A stretch of DNA of 46,216 nucleotides from Rheinheimera sp. (GTDB lineage Bacteria; Pseudomonadota; Gammaproteobacteria; Enterobacterales; Alteromonadaceae). The stretch covers positions 1 through 46,216 of the forward strand of contig SSFI01000041.1 of the NCBI GenBank assembly GCA_008015325.1. The letters run 5' to 3'. The stretch's first letter is position 1. Each line of letters opens with the position of its first letter. The translations under genes were made by a program, and so were the position numbers. The notes under the pieces are model-generated. The model saw nothing but the letters and a program-made list of their open reading frames with translations, was not told the DNA's origin and did not search any database. Positions 26,727 through 36,150 of the stretch are shown here, in pieces.

Positions 26727-27159
26727 CGATATCCTCGAACCATAAGGCAGGCTTCTCAGCAATAAACCGCTGCATCAATGCTTTACAGCGTTCATCCTGT
26801 AGATTGACCAGTTCAACACCCCGACTTTTCAGGTAAGCTTCCGGCCCCTGAAACGTCTGATTTTCGCCAATCACCACTTTAGGAATACCGTAAAGCAGCA
26901 CAGTGCCGCTGCACATATCGCAAGGTGATAACGTTGAGTACAACACAGCACGGCGATAATCCGCTGCCTTCAACCGGCCGGCATTCTCCAGACAATCCAT
27001 TTCGGCATGTAAAGTACAGCTGCCTTTTTGCACCCGCTGATTATGACCACGCCCGACGATTTGGCCGTCAATCACCAGCACAGAGCCAATCGGAATGCCG
27101 CCCTCGGCCAGGCCCAGTTCAGCTTCGGCAATGGCTGCCTGCATAAATGGATCAGACAT
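26719..27159 (-). CDS. Cytosine deaminase, yeast Fcy1-like (nucleoside deaminase family)
   Basis: A 146-residue zinc hydrolase that probably converts cytosine to uracil. Zinc and catalytic residues are His51 and Glu53 in LHAEMD and Cys80/Cys83 in SPCDMC. The match to Saccharomyces Fcy1 extends well past the zinc site: GRGHNQRVQKGS, YSTLSPCDMCSG, YGIPKVVIGEN and a C-terminal WFEDIGE, the exact end of Fcy1. This makes cytosine deaminase more likely than the tRNA adenosine deaminase TadA, whose C-terminus differs. The ATG at 27159 has AGGA about 8 bp upstream; a TTG six codons earlier is less likely. It is the first gene of an operon with the NMT1-GGDEF gene. Confidence 0.88.
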   Translation of the reverse strand: MSDPFMQAAIAEAELGLAEGGIPIGSVLVIDGQIVGRGHNQRVQKGSCTLHAEMDCLENAGRLKAADYRRAVLYSTLSPCDMCSGTVLLYGIPKVVIGENQTFQGPEAYLKSRGVELVNLQDERCKALMQRFIAEKPALWFEDIGE

Positions 27160-27268
27160 GTCAGTATCCTGCAGCAATAAAAGAGGAGAAGATTAAGCCT
27201 GTGCCGTCAATGTCTTGCCGTCAAGGTTGCAGCCACAAAGGGGGGATAAAATACCCTGGGTACAAATT

Positions 27269-27309
27269 ACCGCGACAATGACCGCGGCAATTACCGAGAA
27301 AATACCGCG
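27269..27309. repeat. Four phased ACCGCG/ACCGAG repeats upstream of the deaminase operon
   Basis: ACCGCG (27269), ACCGCG (27281), ACCGAG (27293) and ACCGCG (27304) recur at 12, 12 and 11 bp, close to one helical turn. They are 110-150 bp upstream of the deaminase start. An 11-bp inverted repeat, TACCCTGGGTA (27252-27262), lies beside them. A regulator could bind along one face of the DNA; this is inferred. Confidence 0.4.
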
Positions 27310-27400
27310 CAAAGCCAGTTGATGTTTGCCAGCATCCCGCAGCTAAGGCATGGCTTGCAGCAGCTTCTGGTTGGCGCTGCATCTTATGACTGTCCACGTA

Positions 27401-29707
27401 TCACCCGGCATGCTTCTCCGGGGCAGCCAGGACTGATGCGCCGGACGCCCGTCTTTCGTTAATCAGCAACAACAATTCAGCTGCTGCGGCCGCGTCTGCC
27501 AGAGCACGGTGATGCTGTTTAAGTTCGATGCCAAAATGCACAGCCAGATTGCCAAGGCTATAGGAGGCTAAACCCGGGAAATAACGCCGGCTTTCCACCA
27601 CAGTGCAAAGCTGCGGTAATTGCAGCTGATAGCCGCAGCGGGCAAATTCGGCGCGGATAAAACCATAGTCAAACCGCACATTATGCGCGACAAAAATGCA
27701 GCCCTGCAGCTGTTGCCACAACTCGGCGGCGATATCGGCAAACACCGGCGCAGTTGCAACCATCGCATCACTAATGCCAGTCAACTTGCTGATAAAAGCC
27801 GGGATACGGCGCTGCGGGTTGATCAGCGTTGAATAGCGGGTTATTTCGCGGCCATATTGCAACTTGACCAAGCCAATTTCGGTGACCCGGTCATTACCGG
27901 CGGTGCCGCCGGTAGTTTCAACATCAATGACCGCATAAACCCGCGCCGGGTCCAGCACCCACTTTATCCGTTCCAGTCGGACGTCAAAGCCCAGCTCACG
28001 CAGGCTGTGCAGCCGGCTTAATTGATTACGCCGCACACTGTCACCTGGCGCTTTGATTTCAATAAACTGCAGCTCCTGTGCCTGGCCGTCGCTGCCACTT
28101 TCACTGCGATTGTCACGCCACAGCATTAAATCCGGATAACCACTGCTGTGACGGCGAAAATCCAGCGCCATTTTGCGTAGCAGCGCAGCCAAAGCGCCGG
28201 GCGGTGCGGCTTGCACCAACGCCAGCAGTGGCTGGGTTAACTCCGGATACCAGCTGAAAATTGCGTTTTGTTTGCCATAGTGCCGGGTACTTTGCGCCAG
28301 TAAATAACGGCACGCCGCAGCTTTGTCATCCAATAGCGCCAGCTGCGTTTCAATGGCCACACCATGGCGCTGATAAAACGCCGGCGTGGTTAAGTCGCGT
28401 GGCCGGCGCTCAAATTCGTTATGGATACTGCTGTCAGCGGCTTCGAATAACTGCGGCCACAGCAATAAACCAAACAAGGCCAGCCACAGGTTATTTTCCA
28501 GATGTTCAGCCTGATAACCCTGCTGCCGGTAATACTGCAGTGCGCCCTGCTCCGGCGCATTGGCCCAGAGTTCGTCCAAGGCTAATACGGCCGCTTGCTG
28601 CAGCAGATGCGTGGTGTCGGTGACCCGGCTTTGTTTCAGCACGCGGCGGCTAAAATCCTGTGCCAGATAATATTCTTCATCACAACAAGGCTCAGCCTGC
28701 ATTTGCGCAAGCAGCGCGTCGAGCTCATCGCGCCGACCCAGCTTATGATAAAGCCGCATCAGCCGCTCGGACGCCGGATAACCGCCCCCGGCCAGATACC
28801 AGTCGATCGCCAGTTCCGGCGCAATTAAGCGCTCCGCCTGCCGGCCTAAGGCTTCGCAAAGCTTTTCCCGCACCAGCACTGTGCGGTCATCCAAAGGTTC
28901 GGGCCAAAGTGCCGCTTCCTGTTGCCATTGCTGCAGCTGATCCAGGGTCAGCAAGCTGCTTTTACGTGGTAATGCCTCACGCAGTTGCGCTTTTAACCGG
29001 GCATAGGCATAAGCCGCCTGCGCGGTAGCGACATCAAGAAAACGCGCCAGATAGAGAGGCTCACCGCTGCCGGAAGCTTGTTCAGCGGCAGTGCTTTGTT
29101 GCGGAACAGTGCGCAAACCACCCGTGGCGACCACACCTAAATCGCGCAGTGTAAAGGCGGATAAATCGGTTTCGATGCGGCCAAAAAATAAAAACAATAA
29201 ATACTGCAGCGGCTCGGTTTGACGCAGCGCCAGCCAGTCGCCACTTTCTGCCAGCCACTGCGGTTGTAATAAATCAGCGTCCGTGACGGCTTGCTGTAAA
29301 GTCGCTTTGTCGGCGGATTTTTTTGGCAATTGCGCCAACAGCCCCTGCTGCAGCCCGACTTGCAGTAATTCGCTAAGCTGTTGTTTATTGGCTTTAAGCA
29401 GCCAGTTGGCGAGATCGGCATCTTGTTCAGGCCGGGCGGCAAAGCCGCTTTCCAATAACAGCGCTGCGGCTGCAGGCTGATCGCTGATTTCACTGTATTG
29501 CAGGTCCGCCAGCGCAAACACCGAACCTTTGCGGCTGAGCATCCGCAGCCACAAACGCTGTGCGTCCGGCGACAAAGCGCGGAATTCCCCGATAAACTGC
29601 TGTTCAACCGGCCCCAGCAGGCCGGCGTATTGCGCTTCGATACGAGCCAGAAACTCAGCGAAATGCTGCAGATAATAATCCGGCGGTAACACAACAGGCG
29701 CAGGCAT
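27401..29707 (-). CDS. FAN1-like VRR-NUC nuclease fused to a DEDDh 3'-5' exonuclease
   Basis: A 768-residue predicted DNA-repair nuclease. Residues 1 to about 575 resemble bacterial FAN1, a structure-specific nuclease: a helical N-terminal region and a VRR-NUC core with SGYPDLMLW (Asp526) and EIKAPGD (Glu550, Lys552), the PD-(D/E)xK site. Residues about 588-750 are a DnaQ/PolC-type exonuclease with all DEDDh residues: Asp595 and Glu597 (VIDVETTG), Asp680 (HNVRFDYGF), His733 and Asp738 (HRALAD). FAN1 is usually a separate protein of 550-600 residues. The ATG at 29707 has GGAAG nearby; a TTG 20 codons upstream is in frame but poorly supported. Joint processing of flaps or crosslinks is a reasonable inference. 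It seems monocistronic. Confidence 0.85.
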   Translation of the reverse strand: MPAPVVLPPDYYLQHFAEFLARIEAQYAGLLGPVEQQFIGEFRALSPDAQRLWLRMLSRKGSVFALADLQYSEISDQPAAAALLLESGFAARPEQDADLANWLLKANKQQLSELLQVGLQQGLLAQLPKKSADKATLQQAVTDADLLQPQWLAESGDWLALRQTEPLQYLLFLFFGRIETDLSAFTLRDLGVVATGGLRTVPQQSTAAEQASGSGEPLYLARFLDVATAQAAYAYARLKAQLREALPRKSSLLTLDQLQQWQQEAALWPEPLDDRTVLVREKLCEALGRQAERLIAPELAIDWYLAGGGYPASERLMRLYHKLGRRDELDALLAQMQAEPCCDEEYYLAQDFSRRVLKQSRVTDTTHLLQQAAVLALDELWANAPEQGALQYYRQQGYQAEHLENNLWLALFGLLLWPQLFEAADSSIHNEFERRPRDLTTPAFYQRHGVAIETQLALLDDKAAACRYLLAQSTRHYGKQNAIFSWYPELTQPLLALVQAAPPGALAALLRKMALDFRRHSSGYPDLMLWRDNRSESGSDGQAQELQFIEIKAPGDSVRRNQLSRLHSLRELGFDVRLERIKWVLDPARVYAVIDVETTGGTAGNDRVTEIGLVKLQYGREITRYSTLINPQRRIPAFISKLTGISDAMVATAPVFADIAAELWQQLQGCIFVAHNVRFDYGFIRAEFARCGYQLQLPQLCTVVESRRYFPGLASYSLGNLAVHFGIELKQHHRALADAAAAAELLLLINERRASGASVLAAPEKHAG

Positions 29708-29792
29708 CGGCACTTCCGGTTCAGATAAAGTTGGTTTACTGTAGCAAATTAACCACTGGATAAACAAACAGCAATTCAGGAATCACTGAGGG

Positions 29793-30095
29793 TTACCAAC
29801 GCGAGTCATTTTCACAGGGAATGCCATCACGGTCGCCATCCATTTTGGTATTCGGGCAATTGGCGATAAAAAACTCCGCCTCCGCTCTGGAGCGCATCTG
29901 ACTGCAAAACTGCCGGCTATCACACTGGAAGCTTTGCTGTATTTGCAGCTGTGGCTCTACTGGCACTGTCTCAACCGGTACAGGAAGCGTCTCCGATACC
30001 GGCAGCGATTCGGGTATTGGCGCCACTGTTTGTGTGCGTTGCCACCATTGCCAGCAGCCAATAAGAATGATGAGTACCAACAGTTTATTCAGCAT
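29793..30095 (-). CDS. Small excalibur calcium-binding domain protein
   Basis: A 100-residue protein with an N-terminal signal or membrane anchor (about 1-17), a Pro/Val/Glu-rich spacer (about 22-52) and a C-terminal excalibur domain: CSQMRSRAEAEFFIANCPNT followed by the calcium loop DGDRDGIPCE. In other bacteria the domain is often attached to thermonuclease-like or envelope proteins; here it is alone. AAAAGGAAC gives a good ribosome site. Function is unknown beyond likely calcium binding outside the cytoplasm. Confidence 0.85.
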   Translation of the reverse strand: MLNKLLVLIILIGCWQWWQRTQTVAPIPESLPVSETLPVPVETVPVEPQLQIQQSFQCDSRQFCSQMRSRAEAEFFIANCPNTKMDGDRDGIPCENDSRW

Positions 30096-30167
30096 TTCAA
30101 GTTCCTTTTGTAGTACCAGTTAAGATTCTTTATGCAACATTTACCCAATCCTGACAATTCTCCCCGT

Positions 30168-30213
30168 TGCTTTTTTCAGCAGCCAAATTTAGAATGAACG
30201 TTCACTCTAAATT
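30168..30213 (+). promoter_or_regulatory. Promoter and TetR-type operator of the RND efflux operon
   Basis: A 28-bp inverted repeat at 30186-30213, symmetric at 26 of 28 positions, has core TGAACGTTCA. It covers a -10-like TAGAAT (30190-30195), which is 17 bp from a weak -35 TTGCTT (30167-30172). A bound TetR-family dimer would block RNA polymerase. The tetR gene at the end of this operon is the obvious candidate. Confidence 0.75.
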
Positions 30214-30226
30214 GGAGATCATTCCC

Positions 30227-31453
30227 ATGCAGCCTATTCGTCGTTCGCAACCTCTGCTGCCGGGCGCTGTGACTTTGCTCGCCAGCGCCTTATTTTTATC
30301 CGCTTGTGGTAAACCCGCCCCTGCCGCACAAGGCGCCGGCCCGGCTGTGGTGCCAGTCGGCGTGGTCACTCTGCAGGCACAGGACGTGACTTTAAGCCGT
30401 GAATTACCAGGCCGGGTGCAGGCCGCGCAAATAGCTGAGATTAGGCCGCAAGTCAGTGGCATTGTGCTGGCGCGCCACTTCATTGAAGGCAGCACCGTCA
30501 CAGCCGGCACCGCCTTATATCAAATTGATCCGGCGCCGTTTGAAGCCGCTTTATTAAGCGCCAAAGCCGCTGAAGCCAAAGCCAAAGCCAATATCGCCAG
30601 CAGCAAAGCCAAAGCGGAACGTTACCGCGAACTGCTGAAAATCAAAGCCGTCAGCCGGCAGGATTTTGATGAAGCCGAAGCAGCCTTCCTGCAGGCGCAG
30701 GCCGAATTACAAAGTGCCAAAGCGCAAATCAACACTGCGCAGATTAACCTGAACTACAGCAAAGTGCTGGCGCCTATCAGTGGCCAGATTGGCAAATCAA
30801 CGGTCACCACCGGCGCGCTGGTCAGCAGCGGCCAAAGCCAGGCTCTGGCGACTGTGACGCAATTGGACCCTATCTACATCGATTTAACGCAATCAAGCAG
30901 CGAATTGCTGGCACTGAAGCAAGCGCTGGCCAAAGGCACGGTCGGAACAGCAGCCACGCAGACAGAAGTCAGCCTGACACTGGAAGATGGCACCCCTTAC
31001 GCCCATAAAGGCACGCTGCAATTTAGCGAAGTGACAGTGAATCCGGATACCGGCTCGGTCACGTTGCGCGCCAGTTTCCCGAACCCTGACCAGCTGTTAC
31101 TGCCCGGCATGTACGTGCGCGCCACAGTACAAGAAGGCCTGCAGGCCAATGCCTTACTGGTGCCACAACGCGGTGTCAGCCGCAATGCCAAAGGCGAAGC
31201 CACGGCGCTGGTGGTCAGTAAAGACGGCAAGGTCGAGCCACGGCTGCTGCAAACCAACCGCACCATCGGCAGCAACTGGTTAGTCACGGCCGGCCTGAAT
31301 GATGGCGACCAGCTGATTGTTGAAGGCCTGCAAAAAGTGCGGCCAGGCGCGGTGGTGCAGGCGGTGCCTGCGACTTCCACCGCAGTCACTTCAGCTGCAG
31401 CAACTTCCGACAGCACAGGTTCTGCCCAGGCAGCGCCGGCTGCAGCCCGTTAA
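30227..31453 (+). CDS. RND efflux periplasmic adaptor lipoprotein (AcrA/MexA type)
   Basis: A 408-residue membrane fusion protein linking the RND pump to its outer-membrane channel. The ATG at 30227 has GGAG upstream; an upstream in-frame TTG lies before the operator and is rejected. The signal peptide ends in lipobox LSAC, giving a lipidated Cys. Typical order follows: barrel-sandwich half (ELPGRVQAAQIAEIRPQVSGIV), helical hairpin (about 95-175), second lipoyl half (LAPISGQIGKS) and beta-barrel and membrane-proximal domains. First gene of a four-gene operon, 12 bp before the pump gene. Confidence 0.93.
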   Translation: MQPIRRSQPLLPGAVTLLASALFLSACGKPAPAAQGAGPAVVPVGVVTLQAQDVTLSRELPGRVQAAQIAEIRPQVSGIVLARHFIEGSTVTAGTALYQIDPAPFEAALLSAKAAEAKAKANIASSKAKAERYRELLKIKAVSRQDFDEAEAAFLQAQAELQSAKAQINTAQINLNYSKVLAPISGQIGKSTVTTGALVSSGQSQALATVTQLDPIYIDLTQSSSELLALKQALAKGTVGTAATQTEVSLTLEDGTPYAHKGTLQFSEVTVNPDTGSVTLRASFPNPDQLLLPGMYVRATVQEGLQANALLVPQRGVSRNAKGEATALVVSKDGKVEPRLLQTNRTIGSNWLVTAGLNDGDQLIVEGLQKVRPGAVVQAVPATSTAVTSAAATSDSTGSAQAAPAAAR

Positions 31454-31465
31454 GCGAGGTTTCTG

Positions 31466-34400
31466 ATGTCGCATTTTTTTATTAACAGACCGATTTTTGC
31501 CTGGGCGCTGGCCATTATGGTGATGCTGGCCGGTGTGCTGGCGATCAGCGCCCTGCCCGTGGCCCAGTACCCGTCGATTGCACCGCCAGCCATTAGCGTC
31601 AGTGCCAATTATCCGGGCGCTTCCGCCCGCACGCTGGAAGACACTGTCACGCAAGTGATTGAACAGAAAATGAAAGGCCTCGACGGCCTGATGTATATGT
31701 CGTCGACTTCTGAATCCAGCGGTCAGGTCACGCTGACACTGACCTTTAACGCCGAAACCGACCCGGATATCGCCCAGGTACAGGTGCAGAACAAACTGGC
31801 ACTGGCCACGCCGCTGTTACCGCAGGAAGTGCAGCGCCAGGGTGTGACAGTCGCCAAATCCGCACGTAACTTTCTGATGGTCGTCGGTTTTGTCTCGGAA
31901 GACGGCAGCATGACCAACATCGACATCGGTGATTATGTCGCGTCCAACGTGCAGGACATTATCTCGCGCGTCGAAGGTGTCGGTGAAGTGCAGTTATTTG
32001 GCTCGCAATATGCGATGCGCATCTGGCTGGACCCGGCCAAACTGCAAAACTTTAAACTGACCCCGGCTGATGTAAGCAACGCCATTGTGGCGCAAAACGC
32101 CCAGGTGTCTGCCGGTCAGCTGGGTGGTTTACCGGCCGCACAAGGTCAGCAACTGAATGCGACTGTCACAGCGCAAAGCCGACTGCAAACGCCGGAACAG
32201 TTCCGCAATATTCTGCTGAAAAGCGCCTTGGATGGCAGCACTGTGCGGTTAAGCGATGTCGCCACTGTTGAACTGGGTGGCGAAAGCTACAACGTGGTTG
32301 CGCGTTTTAACGGTAAACCGGCCTCAGGGATCGGCATTAAACTGGCGAGCGGCGCCAATGCGCTCGATACCGCCGACGGCGTCAAACAAGCCTTAGCCGA
32401 TTTAACGCCTTATTTCCCAGCCGGCCTCAAAGCGGTCGTGCCTTACGACACCACGCCTTTTGTGTCTTTATCGATTGAAAAAGTGGTCCATACGCTGATT
32501 GAAGCTGTGGTGCTGGTGTTTTTAGTGATGTATCTGTTTTTACAGAACTTCCGCGCCACGCTTATTCCGACCATCGCAGTACCGGTGGTGCTGCTTGGCA
32601 CTTTCGCCATCCTCTATGCCTTTGGTTATTCGATTAATACCCTGACCATGTTTGCGATGGTGCTGGCAATTGGTCTTTTAGTCGATGACGCCATCGTCGT
32701 AGTGGAAAACGTCGAACGGGTAATGACCGAAGAGAAGCTGTCGCCCATTGCGGCGACGCGCAAATCGATGAACGAAATCAAAGGTGCTTTAGTCGGTATC
32801 GCCATGGTGCTGTCAGCGGTATTTGTACCGATGGCATTTTTCGGTGGTTCTACCGGCGTGATTTACCGCCAGTTCTCAATAACCCTGGTTTCAGCGATGG
32901 CGCTGTCAGTGCTGGTGGCGCTGATTTTAACGCCGGCGCTTTGTGCCACTTTGTTAAAACCAAGCCATGTACCAAACCCTGGCTCGCTTTCCGGCCGCTT
33001 CTTTGGTGGTTTTAACCGCGGTTTTGATAAAACCAATCAGGGCACCCAGGGTTTTGTCGCACGGATGATTGCACAAAGCAAACGTTACCTGCTGGTGTAC
33101 GGCGTGATTTTAGTCGGTTTGCTGTATGTATTCAGCCAGTTACCTTCAGCCTTTTTGCCGGACGAAGATCAGGGCATTTTGTTTAATCAGGTGGTGTTAC
33201 CGGCAGGCAGTACGACAGAGCAAACGCTGGGTGTGGTCGAGAAAATGGAGCAGCATTTCCTGGTCGACCAACAGGAAGCGGTGAAATCGATTTTTACTGT
33301 GGCCGGTTTTAGTTTTGCCGGTTCCGGTCAAAACGCCGCCATCGGCTTTGTGAATCTGAAACACTGGGATGAGCGGCAGCGGCCGGACCTGCATGTCGGC
33401 GCCGTCGCTGGTAAAGCTATGGGTTACTTCGCCACCATCAAAGAAGCCTTTGTCTTTGCTTTCCCGCCACCGGCAGTAGTGGAACTTGGCACCGCCAACG
33501 GCTTTAACATCTATCTGCAGGACCGTGCTGGCCTTGGTCACGACCAACTGCTGCAGGCGCGTAATATGCTGCTCGGTATGGCAGCAAAAAGCCCGGTGCT
33601 GGCCGGGGTGCGGCCGAATGGTCAGGAAGATACGCCGGAGCTGAAACTCGACATCGATTTAGCCAAAGCGGAAGCGCTGGGGGTCAGCCAAAGCAGCATC
33701 AACAGCACGCTCGCCACCGCCTGGGGCAGCAGTTATGTCAATGATTTTATTGACCGCGGCCGGGTGAAAAAAGTCTTTCTGCAAGGTGCGGCCGACAGCC
33801 GGATGGCGCCGGAAGATTTAACCAAATGGTATGTGCGCAACAGCAAAGGCGACATGGTGCCGTTCAGCGCCTTTGCCAGCAGCCACTGGAGCTATGGCTC
33901 ACCACGGCTGGAACGTTACAACGGTTTCTCCGCGATGGAGATTCAGGGCGCCGCCGCACCGGGTTACAGCACAGGTCAGGCGATGGATGAAATGGAAAAA
34001 CTGGTCAAGCAACTGCCTGCCGGCGTCGGTTTCGAATGGACAGGCATCTCTTATCAGGAACGGTTAAGCGGTGGTCAGGCGCCCATGTTGTATGCCTTGT
34101 CGCTGCTCGTTGTGTTCCTCTGTCTGGCAGCTTTATATAACAGCTGGTCGGTACCGGCCGCGGTGATGATGATAGTGCCGCTGGGTGTATTTGGCGCCGC
34201 AACCGCTGCGCTGGTTGCAAACCTCTCCAACGACATCTACCTGCAGGTTGGCTTGCTGACCACTATGGGCCTGGCATCGAAAAACGCCATTTTGATTGTC
34301 GAGTTTGCGATTGCGCGGATGGAACAAGGCCTAGGCCTGGTCGAAGCCGCGATTGAAGCGGTGCGGCTGCGGCTGCGGCCAATCCTGATGACATCGATGG

Positions 34401-34591
34401 CCTTTATCTGTGGCGTGTTGCCGCTCGCGATCGCCTCCAGTGCCGGTTCAGGCGCGCAGAATGCGCTGGGTATTTCGGTGATTGGCGGCACGCTGGCGTC
34501 CAGTATTCTGGCGGTAATCTTTGTGCCGCTGTTTTTTGTGCTGGTGCGCCGGCTGTTCCCGCTCAAAGCGGCCGCAGATACTCAGGGTTAA
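31466..34591 (+). CDS. RND multidrug efflux transporter (HAE1 family, AcrB/MexB type)
   Basis: A 1041-residue proton-driven inner-membrane pump of standard length with 12 TM segments and two large periplasmic loops. The opening [20 protein letters not shown] is typical of the HAE1 family. The proton-relay pair Asp-Asp is present in [17 protein letters not shown] on TM4, and TM10 carries [14 protein letters not shown] with the relay Lys. Substrates probably include hydrophobic drugs, dyes and detergents, by family. AGGTTTCTG precedes the ATG, and the outer-membrane gene begins 10 bp after the stop. Confidence 0.95.
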   Translation: MSHFFINRPIFAWALAIMVMLAGVLAISALPVAQYPSIAPPAISVSANYPGASARTLEDTVTQVIEQKMKGLDGLMYMSSTSESSGQVTLTLTFNAETDPDIAQVQVQNKLALATPLLPQEVQRQGVTVAKSARNFLMVVGFVSEDGSMTNIDIGDYVASNVQDIISRVEGVGEVQLFGSQYAMRIWLDPAKLQNFKLTPADVSNAIVAQNAQVSAGQLGGLPAAQGQQLNATVTAQSRLQTPEQFRNILLKSALDGSTVRLSDVATVELGGESYNVVARFNGKPASGIGIKLASGANALDTADGVKQALADLTPYFPAGLKAVVPYDTTPFVSLSIEKVVHTLIEAVVLVFLVMYLFLQNFRATLIPTIAVPVVLLGTFAILYAFGYSINTLTMFAMVLAIGLLVDDAIVVVENVERVMTEEKLSPIAATRKSMNEIKGALVGIAMVLSAVFVPMAFFGGSTGVIYRQFSITLVSAMALSVLVALILTPALCATLLKPSHVPNPGSLSGRFFGGFNRGFDKTNQGTQGFVARMIAQSKRYLLVYGVILVGLLYVFSQLPSAFLPDEDQGILFNQVVLPAGSTTEQTLGVVEKMEQHFLVDQQEAVKSIFTVAGFSFAGSGQNAAIGFVNLKHWDERQRPDLHVGAVAGKAMGYFATIKEAFVFAFPPPAVVELGTANGFNIYLQDRAGLGHDQLLQARNMLLGMAAKSPVLAGVRPNGQEDTPELKLDIDLAKAEALGVSQSSINSTLATAWGSSYVNDFIDRGRVKKVFLQGAADSRMAPEDLTKWYVRNSKGDMVPFSAFASSHWSYGSPRLERYNGFSAMEIQGAAAPGYSTGQAMDEMEKLVKQLPAGVGFEWTGISYQERLSGGQAPMLYALSLLVVFLCLAALYNSWSVPAAVMMIVPLGVFGAATAALVANLSNDIYLQVGLLTTMGLASKNAILIVEFAIARMEQGLGLVEAAIEAVRLRLRPILMTSMAFICGVLPLAIASSAGSGAQNALGISVIGGTLASSILAVIFVPLFFVLVRRLFPLKAAADTQG

Positions 34592-34601
34592 GGAGCTTTC
34601 C

Positions 34602-36083
34602 ATGTTATTGCCATTAAAACAGACCAACGGCTTGCGGCTGAAAACACTGAGCGTCCTGACTGCCTTTGCTTTGACCGGATGTTCGTTAGCGCCGGAGCTG
34701 CCACAAACTCCGGCCACAGTACCCACCGAGTACGCACAAACGCCAACTGATGCTGCGGCGGCACAGGTCGCCGACTTGTCCTGGCAGGCATTTTTTCAGG
34801 AGCCGCGGCTGCAGCAGCTGCTGACACAAGCGCTGGCCCAGAATCATGATCTGAAACTGGCGGTGCTGAATGTCGAGCGGGTGCGGGCGCTTTATCAAAT
34901 CAGCGACAGCAACCGCTATCCGGCGCTGGACTTATCCGCCAGCCAAAGCCGGCAACGGCTGCCGGCGGACCTAAGCCAAAACGGGAGCCAAAGCGGCAGT
35001 GCAGCTATCCAGCAACAAGCCAGCGTGACTGTAGGCAGCAGCTGGGAGCTGGACCTGTTTGGCAAAGTGCGCAATCAGTCTGAACAGGCGCTGCAGCAGC
35101 TCTTTGCCAGTGAAGCGGCGCAACAGGCGGCGAAAGTCAGCCTGCTCGCTGAAGTCGCCACCAGCTGGTACAGCTACACCAGCAATCTGCAGCTGCTAAC
35201 GTTGGCAGAGCACAGCGCCGCCAGCTACCAGCAAAGCCTGCAACTGACCGAACGCAAAGTTGCGCTCGGTGCGGCGTCAGAGCTGACGCTCAGTCAGCAG
35301 CAAAGCCTGCTGGCCAACAGTCAGGCCGATGTGGCGCGGTATCAGCGTTTACTGCAGCGTGATTTAAACGCGCTGCAGTTGCTGCTGGCAAAGCCCGCTG
35401 CCGATCTCAGTGCCTGGCTGCCAACGGCGCAGGAATCGTTGCAACAATCCAGCCTGCAGTTGCCTGAACTGGCGCCCGGCAGCCCGGCTTTATTGCTGAC
35501 GCAAAGACCGGATATTGTGCAGGCCGAACATCAGCTGAAAGCCGCCAATGCTAATATCGGCGTGGCGCGGGCAGCGTTTTTCCCGTCCATCAGCCTGACC
35601 GCCAGTGCCGGTACTGCGTCGAATGAACTCAGCGGTTTATTTAACGGCGGCAGTGGCAGCTGGAGCTTTGTGCCAAACATCAGCCTGCCGATTTTTAATA
35701 TGGGCCGCACGCAGGCCAACTTGCAGCTGGCTGAAACAGACCGTACTATCGCGCTCGAAACCTATCAGCAGAGCATCCGCCAGGCATTTCGCGAAGTGTC
35801 AGATCAACTGGCCGACAAAGCCGGTTATCAGGCGCAGTTGAAAGCGTTGCAGGCACTGGAACGCAGTAGTTTTCACAGTAAACAGCTCAGTCAGGCCCGC
35901 TATGACGCCGGCGCCGACAGTTATCTGCAACTGCTGGACGCCGAACGCAGCTGGTACAGCGCACGGCAACAGCTGACCACAGCGCGGCTGAATTATCTGC
36001 AGGCGCAGCTCGGGCTCTATAAAGCGCTGGGTGGTGGCTGGCAGGAGCAGCAAACTCAGACCAGCAGCACCACAGCGCAGTAA
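34602..36083 (+). CDS. RND efflux outer-membrane channel lipoprotein (NodT/OprM type)
   Basis: A 493-residue TolC-like channel component. The ATG at 34602 follows an ideal AAGGAG, which removes a 27-codon upstream extension overlapping the pump gene. The signal peptide ends at lipobox LTGC. Two OEP repeats follow (about 55-245 and 265-470) with the usual WELDLFGKVRNQSEQA and LLTQRPDIVQAEHQLKAANANIGVARAAFFPSI patterns. Third gene of the operon, before tetR. Confidence 0.93.
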   Translation: MLLPLKQTNGLRLKTLSVLTAFALTGCSLAPELPQTPATVPTEYAQTPTDAAAAQVADLSWQAFFQEPRLQQLLTQALAQNHDLKLAVLNVERVRALYQISDSNRYPALDLSASQSRQRLPADLSQNGSQSGSAAIQQQASVTVGSSWELDLFGKVRNQSEQALQQLFASEAAQQAAKVSLLAEVATSWYSYTSNLQLLTLAEHSAASYQQSLQLTERKVALGAASELTLSQQQSLLANSQADVARYQRLLQRDLNALQLLLAKPAADLSAWLPTAQESLQQSSLQLPELAPGSPALLLTQRPDIVQAEHQLKAANANIGVARAAFFPSISLTASAGTASNELSGLFNGGSGSWSFVPNISLPIFNMGRTQANLQLAETDRTIALETYQQSIRQAFREVSDQLADKAGYQAQLKALQALERSSFHSKQLSQARYDAGADSYLQLLDAERSWYSARQQLTTARLNYLQAQLGLYKALGGGWQEQQTQTSSTTAQ

Positions 36084-36150
36084 CGACAGACGTTGCGACA
36101 ATCGACGCAGTAATAAAAGATACAGCGACAAACAAGGCGGAGGAAACAAC

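Noticed and set aside
26719-27159. tRNA adenosine deaminase TadA
   Set aside because: Zinc motifs fit both, but GRGHNQRVQKGS and the WFEDIGE end are Fcy1 features, and TadA-specific C-terminal features are lacking.
27160-27400. Thiamin or cytosine-related riboswitch before the deaminase operon
   Set aside because: The THI-box hallmarks CUGAGA and the conserved GGAU-AUGCCAGCG part are absent on the minus strand; only the ACCGCG array is seen.
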